Of a DNA stretch of 64,000 nt, positions 33,560-44,379 are shown one piece after another (within the stretch, counting starts at the first letter, position 1; every line of letters starts with the position of its first letter). The stretch is from the NCBI GenBank assembly GCA_031216915.1, contig CM062295.1, positions 179,070,927 to 179,134,926 of the forward strand. The letters are read 5' to 3'. Below the pieces are notes generated by a model. That model was given only the letters and a program-made list of their open reading frames with translations, made no database searches and had not been told where the DNA came from. The DNA comes from Pictodentalium vernedei. Lineage: Eukaryota > Mollusca > Scaphopoda > Dentaliida > Dentaliidae. A program made the position numbers and the translations under genes.

Positions 33560-36040
33560 TCCATACCACCACACTCGCACATGGCCAGGATATCCCTTAT
33601 TTTGATACATGGTATACAGCATCCTTACAGGGGCCAGATTCACGTTTTGATCAAATCAAGTTCTTCGGTTAATATTTGGGCTTTCTATGGGAGCCTGAAT
33701 TTTAAATTAGTGCAATATGGGGAATAATCTTTAAAAAGTCTTCTTATTCAGATCCAACAGGTAGAATTGTTTGATATTTGGTATACAGGATCATTATGGC
33801 GGTCAGATTAAGACATTTTTCAAGTCCCTGGATTAATATTTGGTCTCCCTACCTTAATGCAGCAAGAGTAATATTCATTAAAAATCTTTTTTTCGCAAGA
33901 CCCCCTGTCAGAGTCTTTTGATATATGGTATACACCATCCTCAGGGGAGTCAGATTCAAATGTGTTAAAATCAAGTCCCTGGGTTAAAATTTGGGCCCCA
34001 TGTCAGTACTAATCAGTATCTTTTGATATATGGTGTACAGCATCTGTAGAGGGGTCAGATTCAGTTTGTTCATATAAATGCTCTGGGTTGATTTTTGTGT
34101 TCCCTATGGGGCAGGGACCAGCCGTGAGGGCGACTAGGGTGATTATGTCGCCCTTCTAAGCTCAAAGTCGCCTAGAAAAATAGTCGGGGCGATTACAAGT
34201 CGCCCTCTAAAAATTGGCCAAAATGAGGAAAGGCTGAACTGAGTGATGCAAGCTTTGCATGAAAACGATTATTTTCAAAAATCGAATGTGCTCGAGTGTG
34301 ATAAATGGGCATTTTAATTCATCAAATAAACGTCCATTTAATGAAATCACACGACAATCAATTGTCCATTGTCTCTTTTGGCGGATTTTTTTGTTTCTAT
34401 TTTGTTGCGTTTCAGTCGGAGCTTCAAATGTCGAAACGAAAATAGGTGACTTACGCGACTCAACATAATAACTCAGTTTGAAAGTAGGTTACGTCACTTA
34501 GGATGCGGAAAATGTATACACAACGGATGTATTTTATAACACAGTATTTTTATTTCATTTTGCTGACGACTGTTAACTGTTGGGCCGTCTATTCCCACAA
34601 AAACACGAATGGAATTGAAACACATGAAAAAAACTTTAGTGATGGCAAGAAAAGCTTTGTACAGGACACAAGAGTGCATGTGGACGATCTTGAAAAAGGG
34701 TCCTCCTATACAACGGAATGACACGAAATGACGCGGAATGACACTAGAATGCCATAAAAATGATGCGGAATGACATTTCTTTTACAAAATACTCAACCCC
34801 AGAATGTATTTTGTTTCTTTACTAACAAAGTACCTCCCAAGCAACCTTCTTGCATCTGGTCCTGTTCACACTTTCAGACTTAGGAAATTATTAGCTTAGT
34901 AGACTTTGGTGAAAGGCAACCACAGGAGGGTGCTGGGGGATTTGCATGAAGAAGAGGGGAGGGGGTCATGAAGGAGAGGGTAGCAGTGGGGGATTTTCAG
35001 TCAATAATTACTTTGTGATTTTTTAACCTGGCATAGATGCCTCATAGACAACTGGACCTGGATTATTGGGACATTAATGGAGGACCACAAATTGAAAATA
35101 TGAAGGGGCGGCGGGGGTGGTACATGAATATTCTTAATTTTCCCCACTTGCCTATGAAGTCTCCCTACATGACTCTGCAGTCTCCCTATTTTTTCTGGAG
35201 GGAGACATGGAGTCTCCCTAAAATTTCCTCCTAGGCTGGTCCCTGCTATGGGGCCCAAATTTTGGCTTAGTGCTATATTGGGAATATTTTCAAAATCTTC
35301 TCCAGAATCGCTGTCAGAATCTTTTGATATTTGGTGTACAGGGGGAGGAGGCCAATTTCAAGTTTGATCAAATAAAGTCCTTGGGTTAATATTTGGGCTC
35401 TTTGTGTAGCCCTAATTTTAATTTTAATTTGGTGTAAAAGAAAAATAGTCTTTAAAATCCCTCAAAAATCACCATTCAGAATTGTTTGATAATTGTTATA
35501 CAACAGCCTAGCTGGGTTCAGATACAAGGTCGTTCAAATTAAGTACCTGGATTCATATTTGATCTTCCTATTGAGGCCCGAATTTTAACTTAGTGTAATA
35601 CATTGTATGATGAATAATCTTTAAAAATCTTCTTCAGACCCATCATTCAGAATCTATTGCTATTTGGTATGTCATCCTGAGGGGTGGGGGGGGGGGGAGG
35701 GGGTTGTCAGATTCAAGTTTGTTCAAATCGGGTTCATGGGTTAATATTTGGGCTCCCTATGGGAGCTTGAATTTGAAATTAGTGCAATATGAGGGAATTT
35801 CTTTAAAAGTCTTCTTCTCCAGAAGTTTGTTCAAATCAGGTCCCTGGGTTAATATTTGGTAGCCTGGATTTCAACTTAATGCAATATGAGGAAATTTCTT
35901 TAAAACCTTCTCCTTCAGATCCTCCAGTGAAGATCTATGCTATTATAACATTTGGTATACAGCATCTAAATGGTGGTGGAGAAGGGCTCAGACTCAAGTT
36001 TGTTCAACTTAAGTCTCTCAGTTGATATTTGGGCTCCTTG
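33560..36040 (+). repeat. Old, diverged element-H type repeats
   Basis: Around ten degenerate copies of the element H unit (TTTTGATATATGGTATACA, CAAGTCCCTGGGTTAATATT, TTTGGGCTCCCTATGGGAGC). Neither the 5' stem-loop nor the GGCCCC hairpin is recognisable, so this copy is older than those at 28719, 44380 and 48960. It is interrupted by hAT copy 3 (34112-35245). Confidence 0.65.
34112..35245 (+). mobile_element. Non-autonomous hAT element, copy 3 (1134 bp)
   Basis: Same family and orientation as 14031-15145: CAGGGACCAGCCGTGAGGGC at the left, CTAGGCTGGTCCCTG at the right. TSD CTATGGGG at 34104-34111 and 35246-35253. No transposase. Confidence 0.92.
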
Positions 36041-36219
36041 GTTTTTGCATTACTCGAAATCTAAACATTATTTCTATCTCTGTGGTACTATCCCAATATT
36101 ATAAAAAAGTCATCTGACATGGACAACAGAGTAATTAAATGGCTTCATACCTCTGTAGTGTTAACTGGCCAAAGATGCTAATTAAATCCTTCTTTTAATA
36201 ACTTAGTCATGTGCGCACC

Positions 36220-36285
36220 TCAACCCCCCCCCCCCCCCCCCATCCTTACCCCCCCAACCCCCCCCCCCCTCCCCACCCCCCAGTT
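36220..36285. repeat. Poly-C tract
   Basis: Interrupted C runs shortly upstream of E2F exon 3. Low complexity. Confidence 0.9.
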
Positions 36286-36552
36286 CTCTTGTTAACTGAT
36301 TGAGGGATAGATTATTTTTTGGTGTTCAGAATTCGAACTTTATTTTATTACAAATTATTGGAGAGTGCCTGCAGGTGCTCTAATAATTTGTAATAAAACA
36401 AATTTATATAAACAAAACATTATTTGTATTTGACTGAATATGAAACATAAGTAAGGGAAATGTTGACTTTTACTTTGGTACCCTCTTTTTTTTGAAGCCC
36501 TGATAGTGGCTTCCAGCTCTCAACTAGTTAATGTTTTATTGTTATTTTGCAG

Positions 36553-36714
36553 AGGTGCAGGTCCTGGTTGCAACAGTAAAGAAATATCAGATAAACTGTT
36601 CACACTAAAAGATGAACTTGACGCTATGGCTCAGTTAGAAAAACAGCTAGATCAGCATAAAATGTGGGTTCAGCAGAGCATAAAAAATGTCACAGATGAA
36701 GTTGGCAACACAGA
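36553..36714 (+). CDS. E2F4/5: E2F4/5 transcription factor, exon 3 (dimerization/leucine-zipper region)
   Basis: The acceptor TTATTTTGCAG|A supplies the last base of a Lys codon begun in exon 2, giving ...IQWK-GAGPGCN.... It encodes about 53 residues: GAGPGCNSKEISDKLFTLKD, ELDAMAQLEKQLDQHKMWVQ, then QSIKNVTDEVGNT. This is the E2F dimerization segment, with heptad-like hydrophobics and the near-invariant Q-x-W-x-QQSIKN ending that precedes the marked box. The donor is inferred as ACACAGA|GTATCC; after it the frame (YPFGKSSSFE...) no longer resembles E2F and stops at 36811. The next exon (expected to start near the THEDI-type marked-box motif) was not found downstream in the window, so intron 3 may exceed 27 kb or the exon may have been missed by eye. 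Confidence 0.9.
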
Positions 36715-36823
36715 GTATCCTTTTGGGAAAAGTAGTTCCTTTGAATCTGAATTTATTGAAAAAATGTCTCCTGTTTCATATTGGAAAAAACTGTTCATTT
36801 TTTTTGCTTGATGATGTTATGTA

Positions 36824-37078
36824 CAGTTAAAACTAGAAGTCCTGTCATGAAATGCGCACAAATAGCACGTTGATATGCGCATTAATGTACACGTTATGGC
36901 CCAAGTGAAGCTATCAAATTCTGTACATATGGCCTGTGCACAAGCAATGTTTCAGCCAATGGACCTCTGGGTAACCCGGAGGTCCATTGGCAGAAACATT
37001 GCATGTGTTTGCTATGAGTAACGCACAATTAAGCCTAAATAAGCGCACTATTCATGACAGGACTTCTAGTTTTAACTG
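36824..37078. mobile_element. Mariner-type MITE, copy 2 (255 bp)
   Basis: CAGTTAAAACTAGAAGTCCT and its complement end the element between TA dinucleotides (36822-36823 and 37079-37080). TIRs match 16721-17020. The centre has its own palindrome (CAATGTTTCAGCCAATGGAC with its mirror, GGGTAACCC turn). Confidence 0.88.
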
Positions 37079-37160
37079 TATCCCCCATATTGAAAATGGT
37101 TTTAGTGACCTTATTTCAGCAGAAGTGGGAAAACTCAATTTATTTTCCAAGATATAAATA

Positions 37161-37705
37161 TTTGTGTTGTGGCAAAAACTGCTTTCTTTTAAAATCTGAC
37201 ATTAATTCGGTAGAAAATGGATTTCCAGCTTTGCTATTAGAAAGTGGATTTCCACTTTCTTTCCATAGAATCTCAGACACTGCCAGAACCCACTTTCTAC
37301 CACAACATATATTTTTGAAATCCCTGTAGAAATTGAAATTCTGTTTTTTAGCTCACTTGAGCAATGCTCAAGGGGAGCTTTAGTGATTACTTTCCATCTG
37401 TCGTCATTTGTCTGCCTCGACCCAATGTGAACTTTGTGTTGTGGCAAAAACTGCTTTCTTTTAAAATCTGACATTAATTCGGTAGAAAATGGATTTCCAG
37501 CTTTACTATTAGAAAGTGGATTTCCACTTTCTTTCCATAGAATCTCAGACACTGCCAGCACCAACTTTCTACTACAACATATATTTTTGAAATTCCTGCA
37601 GAAATTGAAATTCTGTTTTTTAGATCACTTCAGCAATGCTCAAGGGGAGCTTTAGTGATTACTTTCCGTCTGTCGTCATTTGTCTGCCTCGACCCAGTGT
37701 GAACT
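37161..37705 (+). repeat. Head-to-tail duplication of 272 bp with a stem-loop 5' end of a further family
   Basis: 37161-37432 and 37433-37705 are near-identical. Each contains GGAAATCCACTTTC-type palindromic text, then TTTTAGCTCACTTGAGCAAT-GCTCAAGGGGAGCT, a stem-loop of the same design as the 5' ends of elements G and H, followed by GTCGTCATTTGTCTGCCTCG. In the second copy the stem is slightly decayed (TAGATCACTTCAGC). Confidence 0.75.
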
Positions 37706-37957
37706 TTATATAATAAACTACTGGACTGAATTTAAAATTTAAAAAAAAACATATTTTTATACTGTAAACCAATGGCCCAGACTTAGCTGGTGCTAACTCT
37801 TAAATATTCAGGGCCTAACACAAATTTTGCCCCCCAAATCCCCAAAATTTGCATCCGAAACCAAAAAACTAATGTCATATATGGTCCTCCATACTTTTGT
37901 GTACTGCGCATGTGCAGTGTCAAGGAAGTACCGAAATTGGCGCCTTGCTTCATTTTT

Positions 37958-40900
37958 AGCTTAACTTGACATAGTCAAGATAAGCTATTGCCATCACGCG
38001 TGCGGAAGTCTGTTAGTCTGTGAGTCTTTGAGTCTGTTAGTCTGTGAGTCTGTGACGTCTGTTCACATTTTCCTTTAGCACGGGCTACACCCCGCAGTTC
38101 TTGTCTGATCATCACGAAATTTCATATGCAGGTTTGGGGTCATGTCTAGATGAGAACGTCCCCTTTTGGTCGCGATCGGGCAACCGGTATGGCTGCCCGA
38201 GCCCAAAACCCGAAAACCATTAGCACAGTCTACAGGTCGTATTTATGAAGGGATTTCATTGTAACTTGGTAGGATGCCTCTGTATAGTGCCTAGATGAGA
38301 ACGTCTCCTTTTGGGCATGATCTATCAACCGTGATGGCTGCCCAAGCCCGAAACCCAAAAACGTTTAGCACAGTCTGCAGGTCATGTTTAATGTGGAGGG
38401 ATTTCATTGTAACTTGGTAGGATGACTCCTTATGATGTCTAGATACGAATTTCCCCATTTGGGCATGATCTGCCAACTGTGACGACTGCCCGAGCCCAAA
38501 ACCCGAAAACCTTTAGCACAGTCTACAGGTCATATTTATTGAGGAATTTCATTGTAACTTGGTGGGTTGACTTCATACAATGTCTAGATGAGAAAGTCCC
38601 CCTTTGGACGTGATTGGGCAACTGTGACGGCGACATGAGCCCGAAGCCCAAAAACCTTTAGCACAGTATAGAGGTCATATTTATGAAACGATTTCATTGT
38701 AACTTGGCAGGATGACTCCAAATAATGTCTAGATGAGAACGTCCCATTTTGATCGCGATCATGCAGCCTTGATGGGTGCCCGAGCCCAAAAACCTTTAGC
38801 ATAGGCAAAAGGTTATATTTATAGAAGGATTTCATTGTATCCTGTTAGGTTGACTCGATATAATGCCTAGATGATGACATCCCCTTTTGGTCGTGATTGG
38901 TCAACTGTGATGGCTACAGGTGCCCGAAGCCCAAAAACCTTGAGCACAGTCCACAGGTCATATTTATGAAGGGATTTCATTGTAACTTAATAGGATCACT
39001 CCAGATGATGTCCAGATGAGAATTCCCCTTTTGGTTGCGATCATTCAACCATGATGGCTGCCCAAGCCTAAAGCCCGAAAACCTTTAGCACAGTCTTCAG
39101 ATCATATTTATGAAGGGATTTCATTGTAACTTGGTAGGTTGTCTTTATGTAATGTCTAGATGAGAACAGCCCCTTTTGGACACCATTAGGCAACTGTGTT
39201 GGCTACAGGGGCCCAAAGCCCGAATATCTTTAGCACAGTCAACAGGTGATATTTATGAAGGGATTTCATTGTACCTTGGTAGGATGACTCGAAATAATGT
39301 CAAGATGAGAACGTCCCCTTTTGGTCGCGATCATTCAGCCTTGATGGCTGCGCGAACCCAAAATCATATTTATGGAAGGATTTCATTGTAACCTGTTAGG
39401 TTGACTCCATATAATGCCTAGATGATGACATCCCCTTTCGGTCGTGATTGGTCAGTTGTGATGGCTACAAGTGCCCGAAGCCCGGAAACCTTGAGCACAG
39501 TCTACAGGTCATATTTATGAAGGGATTTCATTGTAACTTCTTAGGATCACTCCAGATGATGCTCAGATGAGATTGTCCCCTATGGTTGCGATCATTCACC
39601 CAAGATGGCTGCCCGAGTCCGAAGCCCGAAAACCTTTAGCACAGTCTACAGGTCATATTTATGAAGGGATTTCATTGTAACTTGGTAGGTTAACTTCATA
39701 TAATGTCTAGATGAGAATGTGCGATCATTCACCCATGATGGCTGCCCGAGCCCGAAGCCCGAAAACCTTTAGCACAGTCTACAGGTCATATTTATGAAGG
39801 GATTTCATTGTAACTTGGTAGGTTAACTTCATATAATGTCTAGATGAGAACGTCCCCTTTTGGACATGATTGGGCAACTGTGACGGCTAAAGGTGCCCGA
39901 AGCCCGAAAACCTTTAGCACAGTCTACAGGTCATATTTATGAAGGGATTTCATTGTAACTTGGTAGGTTAACTTCATATAATGTCTAGATGAGAATGTGC
40001 GATCATTCACCCATGATGGCTGCCCGAGCCCGAAGCCCGAAAACCTTTAGCACAGTCTACAGGTCATATTTATGAAGGGATTTCATTGTAACCTGGGGGC
40101 GCGGTGGCTCAGTTGGTAGAGGTGCTGGCTGCAAGCTGAGAGGTCCTCGGTTCGAATCCCACCTGCCGCAACCGCGTTGTGTCCTTGGGCAAGACACTTC
40201 ACCCCGATTGCCTACATGGGGGCACGATGACGCTGTGTACTGAGGCGTACTGCACGTCGATGGTGCGCATGTCTTCAACCAATCTAACCCTGCCTGTGCT
40301 GCGGTGCAGAGTTACGATGTTGGAGAGCTGACAGCTGCTCGTCGTTGCTCGGTGGTTCTCTCCGGGTACTCCGGCTTCCTCCACCCGTAAAACTGTCACG
40401 GTCACGATTAGCCATTGTGCATAAGTATGTGACCTTAAACTCCAATACATAATAATAAATAATTCATTGTAACTTGGTAGGTTAACTTCATATAATGTCT
40501 AGATGAGAACGTCCCCTTTTGGACATGATTGGGCAACTGTGATGGCTAAAGGTGCCCGAAGCCCGAAAACCTTTAGCACAGTCTACAGGTCATATTTATG
40601 AGGGGATTTCATTGTAACTTGGTAGGATGACTCCAAATAATGTCTAGATGAGAACGTCCCCTTTTGATCACGATCATTCAGCCTTGATGGGTGCCCGAGC
40701 CCAAAAACCTTTAGCATAGGTAAAAGGTCATATTTATGGAAGGATTTCATTGTAACCTATTAGGTTGACTCCATATAATGCCTAGATGATGACATCCCCT
40801 TTTGGTCGTAATTGGTCAGCTGTGTTGGCTACAAGTGCCCGAAGCCCAAAAACCTTGAGCACAGTCTACAGGCCATATTTATGAAGGGATTTCATTGTAA

Positions 40901-42470
40901 CTTCATAGGATCATTCCAGATGATGCCCAGATGAGATTGTCCCCTTTGGTTGCGATTATTCAACCATGATGGCTGCCCGAACCCGAAGCCCGAAAACCTT
41001 AAGCACAGTCTACAAGTCATATTTGTGAAGGGATTTCATTGTAACTTGGTAGGTTGACTTCATATAATGCCTGGATGAGAACGTCCCCTTTTGGACATGT
41101 TTGGGCAACTTTGACGGCTAAAGGTGCCTGAAGCCCCAAAACCTTTAGCACTGTCTACAGGTCATATTTATGAAGGGATTTCATTGTAACTTGGTAGGTT
41201 GACTCCAAATAAGGTCAAGATGAGAACGTCCCATTTTGGCCATGATCATTCAGCCTTGATGGGTGCCCGAGCCCAAAAACCTTTAGCATAGGCAAAAGGT
41301 TATATTTATAGAAGGATTTCATTGTAACATTGTTAGGTTGACTCCATATAATGCCAAGATGATGACATCCCCTTTTGGTCGTGATTGGTCAACTGTGATG
41401 GCTACAGGTGCCCGAAGCCCGAAAACCTTGGACACAGTCTACAGGTCATATTTATGAAGGGATTTCATTGTAACTTTGCAGGATCACTCCAGATGATGCC
41501 CAGATGAGATTGTCCCCTTTGGTTGCGATCATTCAACCATGATGGCTGCCCGAGCCCGAAGCCCGAAAACCCTTAGCACAGTCTAAGGTCATATTTATGA
41601 AGGGATTTCATTGTAACTTGGTAGGTGGACTTCATATAATGTCTAGATGAGAACGTCCCCTTTTGGACACGAGTGGGCAACTGTGACAGCTTCAGGGGCC
41701 CAAAGCCCGAAAACCTTTAGAACAGTCTACAGGTCATAATTATGAAGGGATTTTATTGTAGCTTGGTAGGATGACTCCAAATAGTGTCCAGATGAGAACG
41801 TCCCCTTTTGGTCACGATCATTCAGCGTTGATGGCTGCCCAATCCCAAAAACCTTTAGCATGTCTGTAGGTCGTATTTATGGAAGGATTTCATTGTAACT
41901 TGTTAGGTTGACTCCATATAATGCCTAGATGATGACATCCCCTTTTGGTCGTGGTTGGTCAAATGTGATGTCTACAGGTGCCTGAAGCCCGAAAACCTTT
42001 AGCACAGTCTACAGGTCATATTTATGGAGGGATTTCATTGTAACTTGGTAGGTTGACTTCATATAATGTCTAGATGAGAACGTCCCCTTTGGACGCAATT
42101 GGGATACTGATGGCTACAGGGGCCCGAAGCCCGAAAACCTTTAGCACAGTCTACAGGCCATATTTATGAAGGGATTTTAATGTAACTTGATAGGATGACT
42201 CATTTTGGAATAATTTCATTGTAATTTTGTTGATATATGTTAACTGTGAGGGCCACATATATTAACTGTGAGGTCATATTAACCCACCCCTCAGCTCTTT
42301 AGTACAGTGTACACCTAATATTATTTTTTTTATCATAAACATAGCACACAGGGAACAGAAATGAACATATTCCCAATTATCACAATTCTTGTCTCATTTC
42401 ATAATCCTTTCATAAACATCGAACATTATCCTTTTCATCAAACACAACACACAAGTCATTGACACTTTCA
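37958..42470 (+). mobile_element. Element G copy 3 (largest 144-bp array, about 28 monomers)
   Basis: Complete: the 5' stem-loop AGCTTAACTTGAC-ATA-GTCAAGATAAGCT, the leader with GCACGGGCTACACCCCGCAG, about 28 monomers, the unique tail and the 3' GTCATTGACACTTTC. A-B-C-D monomer order is kept except around 39690-40480, where an A-type/D-type hybrid monomer (AATGTGCGATCATTCACCCA) alternates with A monomers, a local homogenisation event. A SINE is inserted at 40093-40462. The inverted arm at the 3' end is shortened relative to copy 1. Confidence 0.75.
40093..40462 (+). mobile_element. Full-length SINE, 11-bp TSD, inside satellite
   Basis: First head type (GGGCGCGGTGGCTCAGTTGG, B box GGTTCGAATCC). 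TTCATTGTAAC, part of the 144-bp monomer, is duplicated at 40082-40092 and 40463-40473. Tail CCTTAAACTCCAATACATAA. Confidence 0.93.
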
Positions 42471-42557
42471 TTTGTTTGGCCCTTCTGTCAGTAACAACTA
42501 ACTGACTTCTGTGCTTGTAAATCTCAGTTTTTATGATGCTAGACACAAAGTAATGGT

Positions 42558-42912
42558 AAGGGGACAGGGTGGCTCAGTAGGTAGAGGTGCAGGCTGCAAG
42601 CCGAGAGGTCCTCAGTTCGAATTCCACCTGCGGCAACCGCGTTATGTCCTTGAGCAATACACTTCACCCCCATTGCCCACGAGGGGGCACGGTGATGCTA
42701 TATACTAAGGCGTACTGCATGTCGATGGTGCACTTGTCTTCAACCAATGCTAACCCTGCTTGTGTGGAGTTTGTATGTTGGGGACCTGACAGTTGCTCGC
42801 CGTTTCTCAGTGGTTCTCTCCATGTACTCCGGCTTCCTCCACCCGTAAAACTGTCATGGTCATGATTAGCCATTGTGCAGAAATATGTGACCTTAAACAC
42901 CAATAAATAAAT
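42558..42912 (+). mobile_element. SINE, 10-bp TSD
   Basis: First head type with a slightly decayed start (GGGGACAGGGTGGCTCAGTA; B box AGTTCGAATTCC). AAGTAATGGT flanks it (42548-42557 and 42913-42922). Confidence 0.9.
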
Positions 42913-43155
42913 AAGTAATGGTGATTTTGGTGGATCGAAGGATGAATTAAGAGGATGAGAGGAAAAAACAGTAGTTTGATGTGTTCAGGGCTGTAACTTA
43001 TAATTTTTATTGAAAATTATTTCATGTTCCCTAATTTCGGGACATGGGCCTGATGTTATCATTCTTGCTATGAAATTGCCACAGTTTGTTAAGTGTTTCC
43101 TCCCAATTCTTCCTTGATACCCCCCTGTTAAGCTTCCATACTTTTTGGACCTTTT

Positions 43156-44372
43156 TATGTGTACCCATACTATGTATGGTACACATAATGCCGGCATCTG
43201 TTGTGGCCATCCGTCATTCGTCCATCCTTTGTCCGTCCGTCCGACATCCGTATCCATTTCTTTGGCATTCGATAACTTGAAAAATATTGCTTGGATTGTC
43301 AAGTTACTTTATATTTGTGTTCAGGTTACTGATGTGCCGAGCTGTATAATTTTTGGTGTAAATCTGATAATTTGATCCTGAGATATTATCTCTTTATCCT
43401 TCAAATTGAGAATTCTTCCAATCCCTTTGGCATGAGATAACTCAAAAAATATCAATCCAATTGTCATGTTACTTTATATATATCTTCAGGTTACTGATGT
43501 TCCGAGCTGTATAGTTTTTGGTGTAAATCTGTTGGTTTGATCCTGAGATATTAACCCTTTATCCTTCAGATTGAAAATTCCTCCAATCCCTTTGGCATTC
43601 GATAACTTGAAAAATATTGCTTGGATTGTCAAGTTACTTTATATTTGTATTCAGGTCACTGATGTGCCGAGCTGTATAGTTTTTTGTGTAAATCTGTTAT
43701 TTTAATCCTGAGATATTAACCCTTTATTCTTCAAATTGAAAATTCCTCCAATCCCTTTGGCATTCAATAACTTGAAAAATATTGCTTGAAGTGTCAAGTT
43801 ACTTTATATTTGTGTTCAGGTTACTGATGTGCCGAGCTGTATAGTTTTTGGTGTAAATCTGATAATTTGATCTTGAGATATAACCCTTTATCCTTCAAAT
43901 TGAAAATTCCTCCAATCCCTTTGGCATGAGATAACTTAAAAAATATCAATCCGTTTGTCATGTTACTTCATATATGTATTCAGGTTACTGATGTGCCTAG
44001 CTGTATAGTTTTCGGTGTAAATCTGATAATTTGATCCTGTGATATTAACCCTTTATCCTTCAAATTGAGAATTCCTCCAATCCGTTTCTTCTTCATGTGA
44101 TAACTCAATAAATATTAATCAGATTATCAGGTTACTTTATATATGTATTCAGGTTACTGATGTGCTGTGCTGTATAGTTTTTTATGTAAATCTTATAATT
44201 TGATCCAGAGATATTAACCCTTGATCCATTAAATTAGGCCCTCCTCCAATCCATTTCTATATGTACCCATACCATGTATGGTGTACATAATGTCAGCATC
44301 CAGGGTGGCCCACCGTCATACAGCTTTCTACTAGTTGCGCGTATGGGTACACATCTGACGATTTCATCGGCC
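43156..44372 (+). mobile_element. Satellite-bearing element J (about 165-bp repeats)
   Basis: 5' stem-loop TATGTGTACCCATAC-TAT-GTATGGTACACATA (43156-43188), then CCGTCC-rich text. Six repeats follow, marked by CAGGTTACTGATGTGCCGAG and TATTAACCCTTTATCCTTCA. A second start-like block (ATGTACCCATACCATGTATG, 44262) is present. The inverted arm GTATGGGTACACAT (44341-44354) is followed by a small hairpin CGAT-TTC-ATCG. It ends a few bases before element H copy 2. Confidence 0.65.
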
Positions 44373-44379
44373 TATTTTT

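Noticed and set aside
10787-42470. Regularly spaced repeats as CRISPR arrays
   Set aside because: Units are about 144 bp of continuous homologous repeat without unique spacers, in an intron-bearing animal genome.
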